Virus record (IMG/VR): IMGVR_UViG_3300028595_000019
Coordinates: 1-51,008 of that record
Origin: a virus
Reading direction: 5' to 3' (one strand)
Length of the DNA stretch: 51,008 nt
A program made the position numbers and the translations under genes. Position 1 is the first letter of the stretch. The number at the start of each line of letters is the position of its first letter. Below, piece after piece: positions 44,078-51,008 of the stretch. Under the pieces are notes generated by a model. The model saw nothing but the letters and a program-made list of their open reading frames with translations, was not told where the DNA came from and searched no databases.

Positions 44078-44433
44078 TGATCTATAAAAAGAATATACGG
44101 CTCGCTCCTACACAATTTATGATGGATGTATTGGTTTGTCCTTTCCAGGATTTATTTAGTTTGTTACAAGAAAAATATCCTGGGGTGCGCTTCGAAGTAG
44201 ATGAGGGACTAATGGATTTAGGTTCTGTATGGACAGTATCTACTAAAAAGGGAACTAAGATTTTAGTTTATATCCATGAACTTGATGATGTTGTTACTGT
44301 AGCTCATGAAGCGTTACATGTGACTTATTTGCTTGACAGTTGGTGTGGATTCAATTATAGTAAGGACAATGAAGAATCTCATGCCTATATGCATAGCTAT
44401 ATTATGGAATTGATTTTAAATTTAAAGAAATGA
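44077..44433 (+). CDS. Small zinc metallopeptidase-like protein
   Basis: A 118-residue protein with VAHEALHVTYLL (HExxH around 70-74) and a downstream EESHAYMHSYIMELI helix carrying a possible third ligand. This pattern occurs in small phage peptidase-like proteins next to head genes. It overlaps both neighbours (one base and four bases). Activity and target are unknown. Confidence 0.65.
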   Translation: MIYKKNIRLAPTQFMMDVLVCPFQDLFSLLQEKYPGVRFEVDEGLMDLGSVWTVSTKKGTKILVYIHELDDVVTVAHEALHVTYLLDSWCGFNYSKDNEESHAYMHSYIMELILNLKK

Positions 44434-44618
44434 ATCATAACGTAGTTTATTTATGCCCATATTGCAATTATGAACACGAAGTTGTTGCTGCTCCATACCA
44501 GATTTGTAGTAACTGTAATGAGACATTTGATTATAATGATCTTATTGTTAATCAAGTGGAAGTTCATCCTTTTTATAATAAATTAAATGTTAAAAAATAC
44601 TTAAAAAAACAAGCGTAA
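44430..44618 (+). CDS. Zinc-ribbon protein
   Basis: A 62-residue protein with CPYC (residues 8-11) and CSNC (about 26-29), a compact zinc ribbon. It is the last gene of the rightward structural operon, with its start overlapping the previous stop by four bases. Function unknown. Confidence 0.6.
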   Translation: MNHNVVYLCPYCNYEHEVVAAPYQICSNCNETFDYNDLIVNQVEVHPFYNKLNVKKYLKKQA

Positions 44619-44674
44619 AACAGGTAAGGTATTTGTTGTTCCCGACACATATAAGTGAATAACGTTATTTTACC

Positions 44675-44968
44675 ATGACTAAAAACATAATAATATCAAT
44701 ATATTTATATGTAATCGATATACTCAATGTACTAACCTTATGTTTAAAGTATTTGCTTTTAAAGATTAAAGAATTACTGCAATTTTGAAGTCACAATTTG
44801 TGATCTCAAGAAATTCCAGCCGCGTCTGGAAAATCTTTGTACCGTTTTGTTTTACCGTCCAGGCAGCAAAAAGACCTATAAATTGAGTCTTTCCGTTACA
44901 CAATTAGTAAAGTTAAATTATATTGCCGTTTAAATAGTAAGTTTTGCATGTATTATACAATAAAATAA
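44675..44968 (+). CDS. Possible small protein with hydrophobic N-terminus
   Basis: A 97-codon frame begins MTKNIIISIYLYVIDILNVLTL, a possible membrane segment, then a basic Cys- and aromatic-rich part. There is no close gene before or after, so evidence for translation is weak. The middle (CDLKKFQPRLENLCTV) could equally be a fragment of another gene read in the wrong frame. Confidence 0.3.
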
Positions 44969-45135
44969 GATTATGTATACAAACCTTAATGTATGATATA
45001 CCACTCATAAATAGCAAAAAATAACCTTAATGTATGATAATCCCATCTTGATATCGCATATCGCGATTCGCGATATTTTAATTTGCTTTTGGTCCATAAA
45101 TATTATAACTTAGTATATTACTAATAACCAATGAG
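44969..45135. repeat. Gene-free stretch with a 17-base direct repeat and a palindrome
   Basis: AACCTTAATGTATGATA occurs at 44982-44998 and 45023-45039. ATATCGCGA-T-TCGCGATAT (45058-45076) is a perfect inverted repeat with a one-base centre. They lie before the secreted-protein gene and could be regulator sites. No gene is seen in this part. Confidence 0.5.
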
Positions 45136-45624
45136 ATGAAAATTATAAAAACTATAATATTATTAATTCTGATAGGGATATCGTTATTCTCTAAATCACA
45201 AGATCAAGATCAGGAGTTTAATTTTGAAAATTCAAGAGACATCGTGAGTAAAGACCTTGCTTTTACTTCAAACTACCTTAATGTATTAGGATATGAATTG
45301 CTTGATATAGAACCTGATTCTCTTTATAATATTGTAACATTCAATAAATGTAATGATGATACATGTTACTTTGTAGAAGTAGCTGTAGAAAAAAATAGTC
45401 AATCAATCAAGAGGTTACGCTATAATATCTATTCAACTAACGATTTAGTTGATCTAAGAAGATTACTTATAGATTCCGGCTACACATCTTTTGGTATTGA
45501 TATTACAGATAATTATATGAAAGAAATATTTTTTAACATGAAAGATACTACCTACGCTTTCTTTGTAGATGTATATTCAATAACGAATTCAAGGATTAGC
45601 TATATAATTGATATTGCAGAATAA
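45136..45624 (+). CDS. Secreted protein of unknown function
   Basis: A 162-residue protein with a signal peptide (KIIKTIILLILIGISLFSKSQ) and an acidic mature part containing one likely disulfide pair (CNDDTC). It is alone on its strand behind a region with repeated regulatory-looking motifs, convergent with the glycan operon. It looks like a lysogen-expressed cargo gene. No family is recognised. Confidence 0.6.
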   Translation: MKIIKTIILLILIGISLFSKSQDQDQEFNFENSRDIVSKDLAFTSNYLNVLGYELLDIEPDSLYNIVTFNKCNDDTCYFVEVAVEKNSQSIKRLRYNIYSTNDLVDLRRLLIDSGYTSFGIDITDNYMKEIFFNMKDTTYAFFVDVYSITNSRISYIIDIAE

Positions 45625-45625
45625 A

Positions 45626-46540
45626 TTATTGTTCTGGCCTCCTCAATACTTTCATTTTTTTAATGTTGCTAATAATTTCAATACTCTTTTTGCTCTCCTT
45701 AATACCAAATCCATTTCCTTCTAAAATGTGTTTATAGCTTTCGGTATGAAGATCCGTGAAGCCATTACTGAATTCCAGTTCTTTCCCTTCAACGGTTATT
45801 CTTCTGAAAGTACGCTGTCCGGCCTCCCTTACTTCGTCAGGAAGTTCATTCTCATCAATACTTAGCTTCCAATTTACTGAAGCTCTCCTAAAATATGTAT
45901 GTCCTTCAATAGTGGTGCTTGTCCTTCGAAAGAGTTCTGTGTTGTCCATCTCTCCAAAAATCCACTGTAGCATATCAAAGAAATGGACTCCTATATTAAT
46001 AATTAATCCACCAGACTTATTATAGTCTCCTTTCCATGAGAAATGATACCAATTGCCTCTGGATGTGATGTATTCTAATTCTACATCATAAGGATAATCG
46101 CTTGACAGGTCAACACTCTCTTTTAGTTTTATTATTTCAGGATGTAAACGTAATTGTAGAATATTGTAAACATTCCCTGGTGAACGTTTTTCAAGGTCGA
46201 GCAATCCATCTATATTCCTTGGATTTATTACCAATGGCTTCTCACAGATAGCATTTGTTCCATAATTTAATGCATACCTGATATGAGAATCATGTAAGTA
46301 GTTAGGAGTACAAATACTGATATAATCGATCTTTGTATTCTTCTGTTTTAACAAATGTAAATACCTGTCGAAACGTTCAAACTCTGTAAAGAAATGCGCG
46401 TGTGGGAAATAGCTATCTATTATTCCTACGCTATCACTTTTATCAATAGCAGCGATTACGTTATTTCCTGTTTCTTTAATGGCTCTTAAATGACGAGGAG
46501 CAATGTATCCACCTACTCCTATAATTGCAAAATTTTTCAT
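45626..46540 (-). CDS. Gfo/Idh/MocA oxidoreductase, WlbA/WbpB-like
   Basis: A 304-residue NAD-dependent dehydrogenase: Rossmann motif GVGGYIAPRHL near the N-terminus, AICEKPL (about 92-98) with the catalytic-region EKP, and GGLIINIGVHFFDMLQW (about 178-194) with the family His. It is like WlbA/WbpB, which oxidises UDP-N-acetylglucosaminuronate at C3 in LPS sugar synthesis. Two bases separate it from the 2-epimerase gene, so the two act in one sugar-nucleotide route. The exact sugar cannot be fixed. Confidence 0.78.
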   Translation of the reverse strand: MKNFAIIGVGGYIAPRHLRAIKETGNNVIAAIDKSDSVGIIDSYFPHAHFFTEFERFDRYLHLLKQKNTKIDYISICTPNYLHDSHIRYALNYGTNAICEKPLVINPRNIDGLLDLEKRSPGNVYNILQLRLHPEIIKLKESVDLSSDYPYDVELEYITSRGNWYHFSWKGDYNKSGGLIINIGVHFFDMLQWIFGEMDNTELFRRTSTTIEGHTYFRRASVNWKLSIDENELPDEVREAGQRTFRRITVEGKELEFSNGFTDLHTESYKHILEGNGFGIKESKKSIEIISNIKKMKVLRRPEQ

Positions 46541-46542
46541 GG

Positions 46543-47604
46543 TTAATAGCGTTTAATTAGTTCTTTTAATATTTTTGTTCCTGCTTTGCCATCACCAAAC
46601 GCTGAAACATTATACACACTTTTATCTTGTGATTTGGTAATGGCCTCGATAATTTTAATCTTGTTAGCTCCCGTTAAGATGTTCCAGTTGCCAATACATG
46701 TATTCGGGTATTCTGTATCTTCTCTAAGGGTAATACAAGCTCTTTTCATGTAATAAGCTTCCTTTTGTAGTCCTCCACTATCGGTTAATACTTTTCGGCA
46801 TAAGAATAAAAGGTTAAGCATATCATAATATCCTAATGGTTTGGTGAATATGATGTTTGTTGTATCATTCTCTATAGCAGAAACCATGTCCTTAATACGA
46901 GGATGTACAGGCAAAATAACTGGGTGAGGCAATACATCTAAAGCATCGATGATAGATTTAAAATTCTCTTTATTGTCTGTATTGCTTGGCCTGTGTATCG
47001 TGGCTAAATAAAAATTTTTTACATCAAGATTTGTAATGAAAGGACTAAGGGTTTCTGAGGCAATACGAAAATTGTAAAGAAAGCTGTCATAAGTTATATC
47101 TCCGCTATAAATATGCCTGTCAGATAGACCTTCGAGGTAAATGTTATAGTTTGCTTCCTGTGAAGGAGAAAACAATAAATCACAGATATGATCTGTTGCT
47201 ATACGATTTATCTCCTCTGGCATTTGCCTGTTAAAAGAACGTAATCCTGCCTCTACGTGAGCAACAGGAATATGCATTTTAACGGCTGCCAGTGCTCCGG
47301 CAAGCGTGCTATTTGTGTCTCCATAGACTACTACGCAATCAGGTTTTTCCAGCTTGAGAAAATCTTCTATCATACCAAGCATTTCACCTGTTTGCCATGC
47401 ATGAGATTTACTTCCTACCCGGAGGTTGAATTTTGGTTTAGGGATGGAAAGTTCCTGGAAGAACTGATCGGACAGCATGTAATCATAATGCTGCCCTGTG
47501 TGGATCATCACTTCTTCAATATCATTATGCTTCTGTATCTCTCTGGATAGTACAGCAGCCTTTATGAATTGTGGCCTTGCGCCAACTATAGTTACTATTT
47601 TCAT
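46543..47604 (-). CDS. UDP-N-acetylglucosamine 2-epimerase type (WecB/WbpI-like)
   Basis: A 353-residue non-hydrolysing 2-epimerase: GARPQFIKAAV at 8-18, TGQHYDYMLSDQFF, VYGDTNSTLAGALAA (about 92-106), HVEAGLRSF and MPEEINRIATDH with the catalytic Asp/Glu region, and VHPR (about 220). These enzymes turn UDP-GlcNAc-type sugars into ManNAc-type sugars for surface glycans. The neighbouring WlbA/WbpB-like gene points to the WbpI branch acting on diacetamido uronates. Confidence 0.85.
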   Translation of the reverse strand: MKIVTIVGARPQFIKAAVLSREIQKHNDIEEVMIHTGQHYDYMLSDQFFQELSIPKPKFNLRVGSKSHAWQTGEMLGMIEDFLKLEKPDCVVVYGDTNSTLAGALAAVKMHIPVAHVEAGLRSFNRQMPEEINRIATDHICDLLFSPSQEANYNIYLEGLSDRHIYSGDITYDSFLYNFRIASETLSPFITNLDVKNFYLATIHRPSNTDNKENFKSIIDALDVLPHPVILPVHPRIKDMVSAIENDTTNIIFTKPLGYYDMLNLLFLCRKVLTDSGGLQKEAYYMKRACITLREDTEYPNTCIGNWNILTGANKIKIIEAITKSQDKSVYNVSAFGDGKAGTKILKELIKRY

Positions 47605-47655
47605 GGTTTGGGTTTTAAGTTCTTGGCCTTAAACCCTCACCATCCTAATTGCCAG

Positions 47656-47952
47656 TTAGGTTAATTCTTTATTACCTTCTTTTGTTTTTATATTAATATC
47701 GTCCATAAGACTCATTGATAAATCTCTTGTGTATAATTTGATGATACGATCATAGACTTTACTCCTTTCTTCTTCTGAATCGAAATACCATGATTCTGAA
47801 TTATTTTGTTCAAAACTTCTACCCTCGAATTTTTTAGAGATATAATTTTCTCCGAAAAAAAATTCAATCCAAGTATCATATTTTTTCCCAATCTTTGTAA
47901 CTAAATCCAAGTTTATAGGATCGTTATTTTTGTATGTAATAAATTGTGCCAT
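47656..47952 (-). CDS. Small unknown protein in the glycan operon
   Basis: A 98-residue acidic protein (MAQFITYKNNDPINLDLV) without recognised domain, signal or membrane segment. It is two bases after the gene at 47955 and 51 bases before the epimerase gene, within one leftward transcript. Confidence 0.55.
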   Translation of the reverse strand: MAQFITYKNNDPINLDLVTKIGKKYDTWIEFFFGENYISKKFEGRSFEQNNSESWYFDSEEERSKVYDRIIKLYTRDLSMSLMDDINIKTKEGNKELT

Positions 47953-47954
47953 AA

Positions 47955-48182
47955 TTATTCAATTAAATCTTCTGTAAATATGTTATAATCTTCGTGCATC
48001 ATTCTAACAAGCTCACGATATACCTCTTTCCAATTTAGTCTGCCTACTTTTAATTGTTCTTCAGCATGTAAAAACCTTTTATAAAAATTGTTTTCCAATT
48101 CAAATAGAAACGAAGCCATATCACTTGATTTAGCAAGCATCTTACTCTCTTTCTCTGTCTCAGCTATAAATTGTGCTTTCAT
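47955..48182 (-). CDS. Small phage protein of a Bacteroidota type
   Basis: About 75 residues from the ATG at 48182, which overlaps the glycosyltransferase stop (TGATG). The pattern MASFLFELENNFYKRFLHAEE...VYRELVRMMHEDYNI is like short helical phage proteins I know from Bacteroidota; their function is unknown. Confidence 0.6.
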   Translation of the reverse strand: MKAQFIAETEKESKMLAKSSDMASFLFELENNFYKRFLHAEEQLKVGRLNWKEVYRELVRMMHEDYNIFTEDLIE

Positions 48183-48907
48183 CAAAAATTGTCTTTAATA
48201 AATTTCTGTAACTCGCTATTTAACCCAGCGTTATTGTAATTCATAAATAACTTTGGGAAACACATCTTTTCAATATACTTATATTTATAAGCATGGTATA
48301 CTTCAGCTTTATAATGTGGACTCTTGATTAACGATGTATCAGGAGCAGGACAATAGTTGTTAAAATATAATGTATTGAATAAGTATGGGCTTTCATTTAA
48401 GTTATACTTGTCAATAATTGCCCGGACTTTTTCTTTATTATATATCCTGGGTAAATGTGTTTCGTAATCCCAAACAGGAAGTCCCTCAGATTTTAACTGC
48501 CTGATTGTTTTAGTGAACGTATTATACCAATGAGGAGACGGTTTATGTCCTCTTTTAAAGTACTCTGCCATCTTTTTGGGGTAATCCCTAGCTAAGATAA
48601 CTTTAAACGGTTTTATGTCCGTTTTCTTGAGTAATATGATATCATCGTACATGTAAACAAAATCGTCATTTATCTGTGGGGTATTAACAATTTTTGTCAG
48701 CTTCTTAATCGAATCTAATGCCTTAGCATGTTTTACATTTGTAATCTGACTACACGGAACATGTATTACGTTCCTAATTTTTGGGTTGTCTCCAACTACA
48801 AATATCTTCTTCTCTCCAATAAAATTAAGCTGAATGCTTCTTATTGAATGTAATAATTCTTGCCAAATAGCAGGTTTTTTAACCCATACGTAGACGAAAT
48901 GTGTCAT
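48182..48907 (-). CDS. Stealth-like glycosyl-phosphotransferase / glycosyltransferase
   Basis: A 241-residue protein. YVWVKKPAIWQELLHSIRSI at the start, FVYMYDDIILLKK (about 84-96) with a DD metal motif, and LPVWDYETHLPRIYNK (about 148-163) follow the layout of Stealth-type capsule phosphotransferases. It would add a sugar (or sugar phosphate) to a cell-surface polymer. It leads the leftward operon with the epimerase and dehydrogenase genes. Confidence 0.6.
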   Translation of the reverse strand: MTHFVYVWVKKPAIWQELLHSIRSIQLNFIGEKKIFVVGDNPKIRNVIHVPCSQITNVKHAKALDSIKKLTKIVNTPQINDDFVYMYDDIILLKKTDIKPFKVILARDYPKKMAEYFKRGHKPSPHWYNTFTKTIRQLKSEGLPVWDYETHLPRIYNKEKVRAIIDKYNLNESPYLFNTLYFNNYCPAPDTSLIKSPHYKAEVYHAYKYKYIEKMCFPKLFMNYNNAGLNSELQKFIKDNF

Positions 48908-49004
48908 TTTAGCTTATTTTGATAGTTTTTCACATTAATAAATTGTCTGTCTTTTTCAGTTGTTCCCATTTTGTTTATCTTTGAAAGGTGTACATACATA
49001 CAAG

Positions 49005-49630
49005 TTAGTAGCAAGCGGGGTTTAGTTCTCGTATCAAAGTTTCTACAAACTTGGAAGAAAAAAAGAAAAGCCCCACCCGCTTTAGTTTTTTCAAAACTAT
49101 TTGGATTTAAACCTCTGAATTAAACCATTAGTGTATGTTTTTGCTTCTTCGTAATTAACCAAATTGGCATCTACAACATTTTTAATACTCTTTTCAATAC
49201 CTTCATCTCTTTCAATATTGTATTCGTTTAATACATCAGCTAAATAAAACTTCCAACCTAAAACGTGGCATTGTGCAACTATATTTCTAGCAGCACCAGC
49301 CATAAATCCAGTTATTCCACCTTGGTCATCACATTTACAAATAATACCGTGTGGTGTTGTCATATCAGGGTTATATCCAATATTAAATTCACCTTCAAAG
49401 CTATCTAAATGCTTCATTACATTTATAGCCACATTTACACACGCACCACCATAACCATCTTGGTTTGCATCTATACTTTTTTGTAAAGCATCTTTGTTAA
49501 TTAGTCCTTTAATTGAATCATAATTTTTCATAATTGTAATATTTAAGTTTTTAAAAAATTTCCCACCCTTCGCTTTTATTTTTAGTGCTTCGTTGTAGCG
49601 GCAGTGGGCAAATATCCGCCAGCTACTAAC
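49005..49630 (-). mobile_element. Integron-like gene cassette 3
   Basis: On the minus strand the unit begins with GTTAGTAGC (49630-49622) and ends with its perfect reverse complement GCTACTAAC (49013-49005). The match resumes after two differing bases with GCGG on both sides. It holds the gene at 49097-49531 in the same orientation. Confidence 0.6.
49097..49531 (-). CDS. Cassette-borne unknown protein (144 residues)
   Basis: A 144-residue soluble protein. A Gly/Cys segment (DGYGGACVNVAINVMKHLD, about 26-44) and TPHGIICKCDDQGGITGFMAGAARNIVAQCHVLGW (about 64-98) look like the core of a compact alpha/beta domain with conserved Cys residues; I recognise no family. The start lies about 90 bases after the 5' core of its cassette, and a hairpin and T-rich stretch like that after the radical SAM gene follow the stop. 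Confidence 0.6.
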   Translation of the reverse strand: MKNYDSIKGLINKDALQKSIDANQDGYGGACVNVAINVMKHLDSFEGEFNIGYNPDMTTPHGIICKCDDQGGITGFMAGAARNIVAQCHVLGWKFYLADVLNEYNIERDEGIEKSIKNVVDANLVNYEEAKTYTNGLIQRFKSK

Positions 49631-49723
49631 ACGTTGTATATGTCAGTTTTGCCAATTGGCTTTTGTGCTTTGAATCAAAGTATGTGCTTGGCAAAACCGA
49701 ACACATACAACCAGCCGTTAGTA
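49624..49723 (-). repeat. attC-like site, 100 bases, nearly fully paired
   Basis: From the outside inward: TACTAAC with GTTAGTA (7 of 7), GTTGTATATGT with ACACATACAAC (10 of 11), GTTTTGCCAA with TTGGCAAAAC (10 of 10), and an inner CTTTGA/TCAAAG stem. The left core belongs to cassette 3, the right core lies ten bases after the stop of the gene at 49734. This is the clearest attC-like structure in the window. Confidence 0.65.
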
Positions 49724-49733
49724 ATAATAAAAA

Positions 49734-49925
49734 TTATTCATCTTCCTTATAATGTACCGCAAAGGATTTTCCGTTTATAACTCTTAATCCATCTTTTATT
49801 CTTTGAAGCTTTGTTTTCAGTGAATAAAATGGTAATGGTTTTGCTATATACCACTTCAAGTCTTTTGCTTGTGCTGTTGTTGAAGTGTCCGCTTCTTTCA
49901 GTAATTTGTCAATTAGTATGCTCAT
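49734..49925 (-). CDS. Small unknown protein (63 residues)
   Basis: A 63-residue protein (MSILIDKLLKEADTSTT, then AKPLPFYSLKTKLQRIKDGLR), probably helical and basic. Its stop lies ten bases before the 3' core of an attC-like site, so it is probably cassette-borne; its 5' core was not found. Confidence 0.55.
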   Translation of the reverse strand: MSILIDKLLKEADTSTTAQAKDLKWYIAKPLPFYSLKTKLQRIKDGLRVINGKSFAVHYKEDE

Positions 49926-50103
49926 AATTTTTTCTATTTATAACATTATTTAAAATTCATTAAACCGCTTTTTACATTTACCGTTGTCAGTCTTTAAAAT
50001 TACTTTTTACTTTTTTTGTCATTTTATAACCTTACATTTTATTCAACTGTCTTGGATTTCTTGACGATTCAAAATTATTGCACTGTATAGAATACATAAT
50101 TTC

Positions 50104-50316
50104 TTATTTTTTGCCCTGTGTATTATCCATTTCTTTATTAATTACATAAGCCATTTGACAAATGTGGTCATCTATTAAATCTGCACCAAATGTCTTATAC
50201 ATCATCATTACCTTGAATGCATGAAAATATTGATCAAGTCCGACATCTGAATTGTTGAAAGTTATCTCAATTTTACCCTCTTTGCTTTCTAGTGTTATTT
50301 TAGTTTGTTGTTCCAT
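50104..50316 (-). CDS. Small unknown protein (70 residues)
   Basis: A 70-residue protein, beta-rich N-terminus (EQQTKITLESKEGKIEITF) and helical rest. Its start codon lies directly after palindromic element copy C. No domain is recognised. Confidence 0.55.
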   Translation of the reverse strand: MEQQTKITLESKEGKIEITFNNSDVGLDQYFHAFKVMMMYKTFGADLIDDHICQMAYVINKEMDNTQGKK

Positions 50317-50379
50317 TACGTGATAAGTTAATATTAGGAGTTTATCTGTAATATTACAGATAAAAACAAGTTATAAGCC
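50317..50379 (-). repeat. Palindromic element copy C (perfect 24-base palindrome)
   Basis: On the minus strand TAACTTGTTTTTAT leads into a perfect 24-base palindrome (50341-50364, arms TTTATCTGTAAT), then AAACTCC. About 37 bases are shared with copy B; the outer part differs. It sits between the DUF1660-like gene and the gene at 50104, and its outer end is the 3' core of cassette 4. Confidence 0.7.
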
Positions 50380-50534
50380 ATTTAATATCGCCTATACTCT
50401 TGTTTTAAGCATCTATCACAAACATACCATTCTTGTCCTTCTGTGCTTTTCATTGGTCTTTTCCATTTGTGTCCAAATATTCTGCAAATTAATCTTCTTA
50501 GTTTCATATCTTTTGTTTAAAAACGGCTTATAAC
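50370..50534 (-). mobile_element. Integron-like gene cassette 4
   Basis: On the minus strand the unit begins with GTTATAAGCC (50534-50525) and ends with its perfect ten-base reverse complement GGCTTATAAC (50379-50370), two bases after the stop codon. It contains only the DUF1660-like gene, whose ATG is about 20 bases after the 5' core. At about 165 bases it is small for a cassette. Confidence 0.6.
50382..50507 (-). CDS. DUF1660-like small zinc protein (41 residues)
   Basis: A 41-codon frame MKLRRLICRIFGHKWKRP...WYVCDRCLKQEY. The C-x3-GHxW and C-x2-C pairing fits the small phage family DUF1660, which probably binds zinc. The function is unknown. The frame fills its cassette exactly. Confidence 0.6.
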   Translation of the reverse strand: MKLRRLICRIFGHKWKRPMKSTEGQEWYVCDRCLKQEYRRY

Positions 50535-50623
50535 AAAGTGTATAGTTAAAAAGCCAAATTAATATTCGTTCATTTAATTAAAGTTTGTGTGTTGGCTTTC
50601 AAACCATACACAAGACGTTAGCA
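50528..50623 (-). repeat. attC-like site between cassettes 5 and 4
   Basis: GTGTATAGTT (50538-50547) pairs with AACCATACAC (50602-50611) at 9 of 10 and AAAGCCAA (50550-50557) with TTGGCTTT (50592-50599) at 8 of 8, with TATAAC and GTTAGC outside. It lies five bases after the stop of the gene at 50628 and 20 bases before the start of the DUF1660-like gene on the minus strand. Confidence 0.6.
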
Positions 50624-50904
50624 GTAATTATTTTTCTTTACGCCAGAGAACAACCCTCCGCTCCTTTTCTAATTGACTTACGTGTTTACCACATCTTTTA
50701 CATGTAAAACTTTCGTAATTACATGCCGGATAAACCATATAGCTTATGGAATCATTTTCTACCAAATAAGGAGGGCAATACATATCTGTTGTCATTACAA
50801 TACCACCTTTCACATGCCCACGCTCCAGGCATATTTTATTAACATTTGTGTCTATGCTAACAGTATCAAACTCTTGTGAAAAAGAAGAATAACATACTGC
50901 TAAC
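50617..50904 (-). mobile_element. Integron-like cassette 5, 5' core inside a reading frame
   Basis: On the minus strand GTTAGCAGTA (50904-50895) and its perfect ten-base reverse complement (50626-50617) bound this unit. The 5' core lies inside the frame of the gene at 50628, within the hydrophobic segment of its signal sequence, so the upstream part of the gene may belong to older DNA to which the cassette was joined. Confidence 0.45.
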
Positions 50905-51008
50905 AATATGACCCCGACAATAAATGTTTTAGAAAGTAATTTATTATGCTTCTTACATTTCTTTTCAACTTTCTTTTCAATATTTCTTATTTTCGATTGA
51001 AGTTTAAA
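50628..51008 (-). CDS. Exported zinc-finger-like protein, 5' end beyond the window
   Basis: The frame is open from the right edge of the window, so the start lies outside. Visible are a basic region (KKVEKKCKKHNKLLSK), a hydrophobic segment (TFIVGVILLAVCYSSFSQ) that could be a signal anchor, and a Cys-rich mature part ending in CNYESFTCKRCGKHVSQLEKE. A shorter form would need a TTG start at 50906. Function unknown. Confidence 0.5.
   Translation of the reverse strand, partial: FKLQSKIRNIEKKVEKKCKKHNKLLSKTFIVGVILLAVCYSSFSQEFDTVSIDTNVNKICLERGHVKGGIVMTTDMYCPPYLVENDSISYMVYPACNYESFTCKRCGKHVSQLEKERRVVLWRKEK

Noticed and set aside
44764-44890. Possible fragment of an antirepressor (ORF6N-like) gene
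   Set aside because: A few residues seemed familiar (LKSQFVIS) but the frame does not continue into the rest of the domain.
48908-48970. A 20-codon frame just before the glycosyltransferase (MGTTEKDRQF)
   Set aside because: It overlaps the next start by four bases, which is suggestive, but it is too short to support alone.
48961-48984. Promoter-like TATCTTTG on the plus strand, reading into cassette 3 antisense
   Set aside because: No TTG at the right distance (13 bases instead of about 20) and no plus-strand gene follows.
49060-51008. CRISPR array
   Set aside because: Repeats here differ from unit to unit, are not regularly spaced and have genes between them; no cas gene is present.

Overview
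The window is AT-rich DNA of a temperate, podovirus-like phage or prophage of a Bacteroidota host. Host clues are the Bacteroidota-type promoter pattern (TTG, 20-21 bases, TAnnTTTG), many short Bacteroidota-style lipoprotein signals, and phage families typical of Bacteroidota (polyvalent giant proteins, YopX, DUF1064). No host housekeeping gene, rRNA or tRNA is visible. The large terminase and major capsid genes were not found, so the genome continues beyond both edges; genes are cut at both ends.

Layout. 1-5799 (+): end of a repeat-rich tail fibre, then a lysis block (two holin-like membrane proteins, a small lipoprotein, a one-piece spanin, an M15-type endolysin) and two tandem paralogous small proteins. 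5800-8372 (-): accessory block with a radical SAM gene, a C5 cytosine methyltransferase that carries a second family-like gene in another frame, and a small ORF. 8373-16252 (-): early replication and recombination operon (DnaA C-terminal-domain protein, helicase loader, DUF1376-like protein, a collapsed methyltransferase remnant, DUF1064 nuclease, MBL-fold protein, RecT, SbcC-like ATPase, small DNA-binding proteins). 16253-18657: lysogeny module with a two-repeat HTH repressor, a STAS-like gene and a tyrosine integrase. 19028-22725 (+): small early genes under a promoter that shares a 14-base operator with the leftward early promoter. 22803-26102 (-): a large virion protein and a small-terminase-like protein. 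26233-44618 (+): ejection proteins including one of about 4,077 residues, the portal, a metallophosphoesterase and a small metallopeptidase. 45136-48907: a secreted protein and a leftward sugar-nucleotide/glycosyltransferase operon, probably altering the lysogen surface. 49005-51008 (-): a row of small orphan genes.

The most unusual signal is a set of integron-like gene cassettes with no integron integrase in view. Several small genes (radical SAM, the gene at 20850, the gene at 49097, the DUF1660-like gene, the ORFs at 8028 and 50628) have a GTT-beginning core at the 5' end and its exact reverse complement at the 3' end, at or near the stop codon. The core differs between genes but matches within each gene. 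Between neighbouring cassettes lie long imperfect inverted repeats shaped like attC sites. Three copies of a second element, centred on a 24-base palindrome with GTAATATTAC in the middle, sit directly after three of these genes.

Genes appear to work together as follows. The repressor silences both early operons through the shared operator. After induction, the leftward operon replicates and recombines DNA. The rightward structural genes build a short-tailed virion with large ejected proteins. The holin, endolysin and spanin genes open the cell. The glycan operon and cassettes are probably cargo expressed in the lysogen or early in infection.
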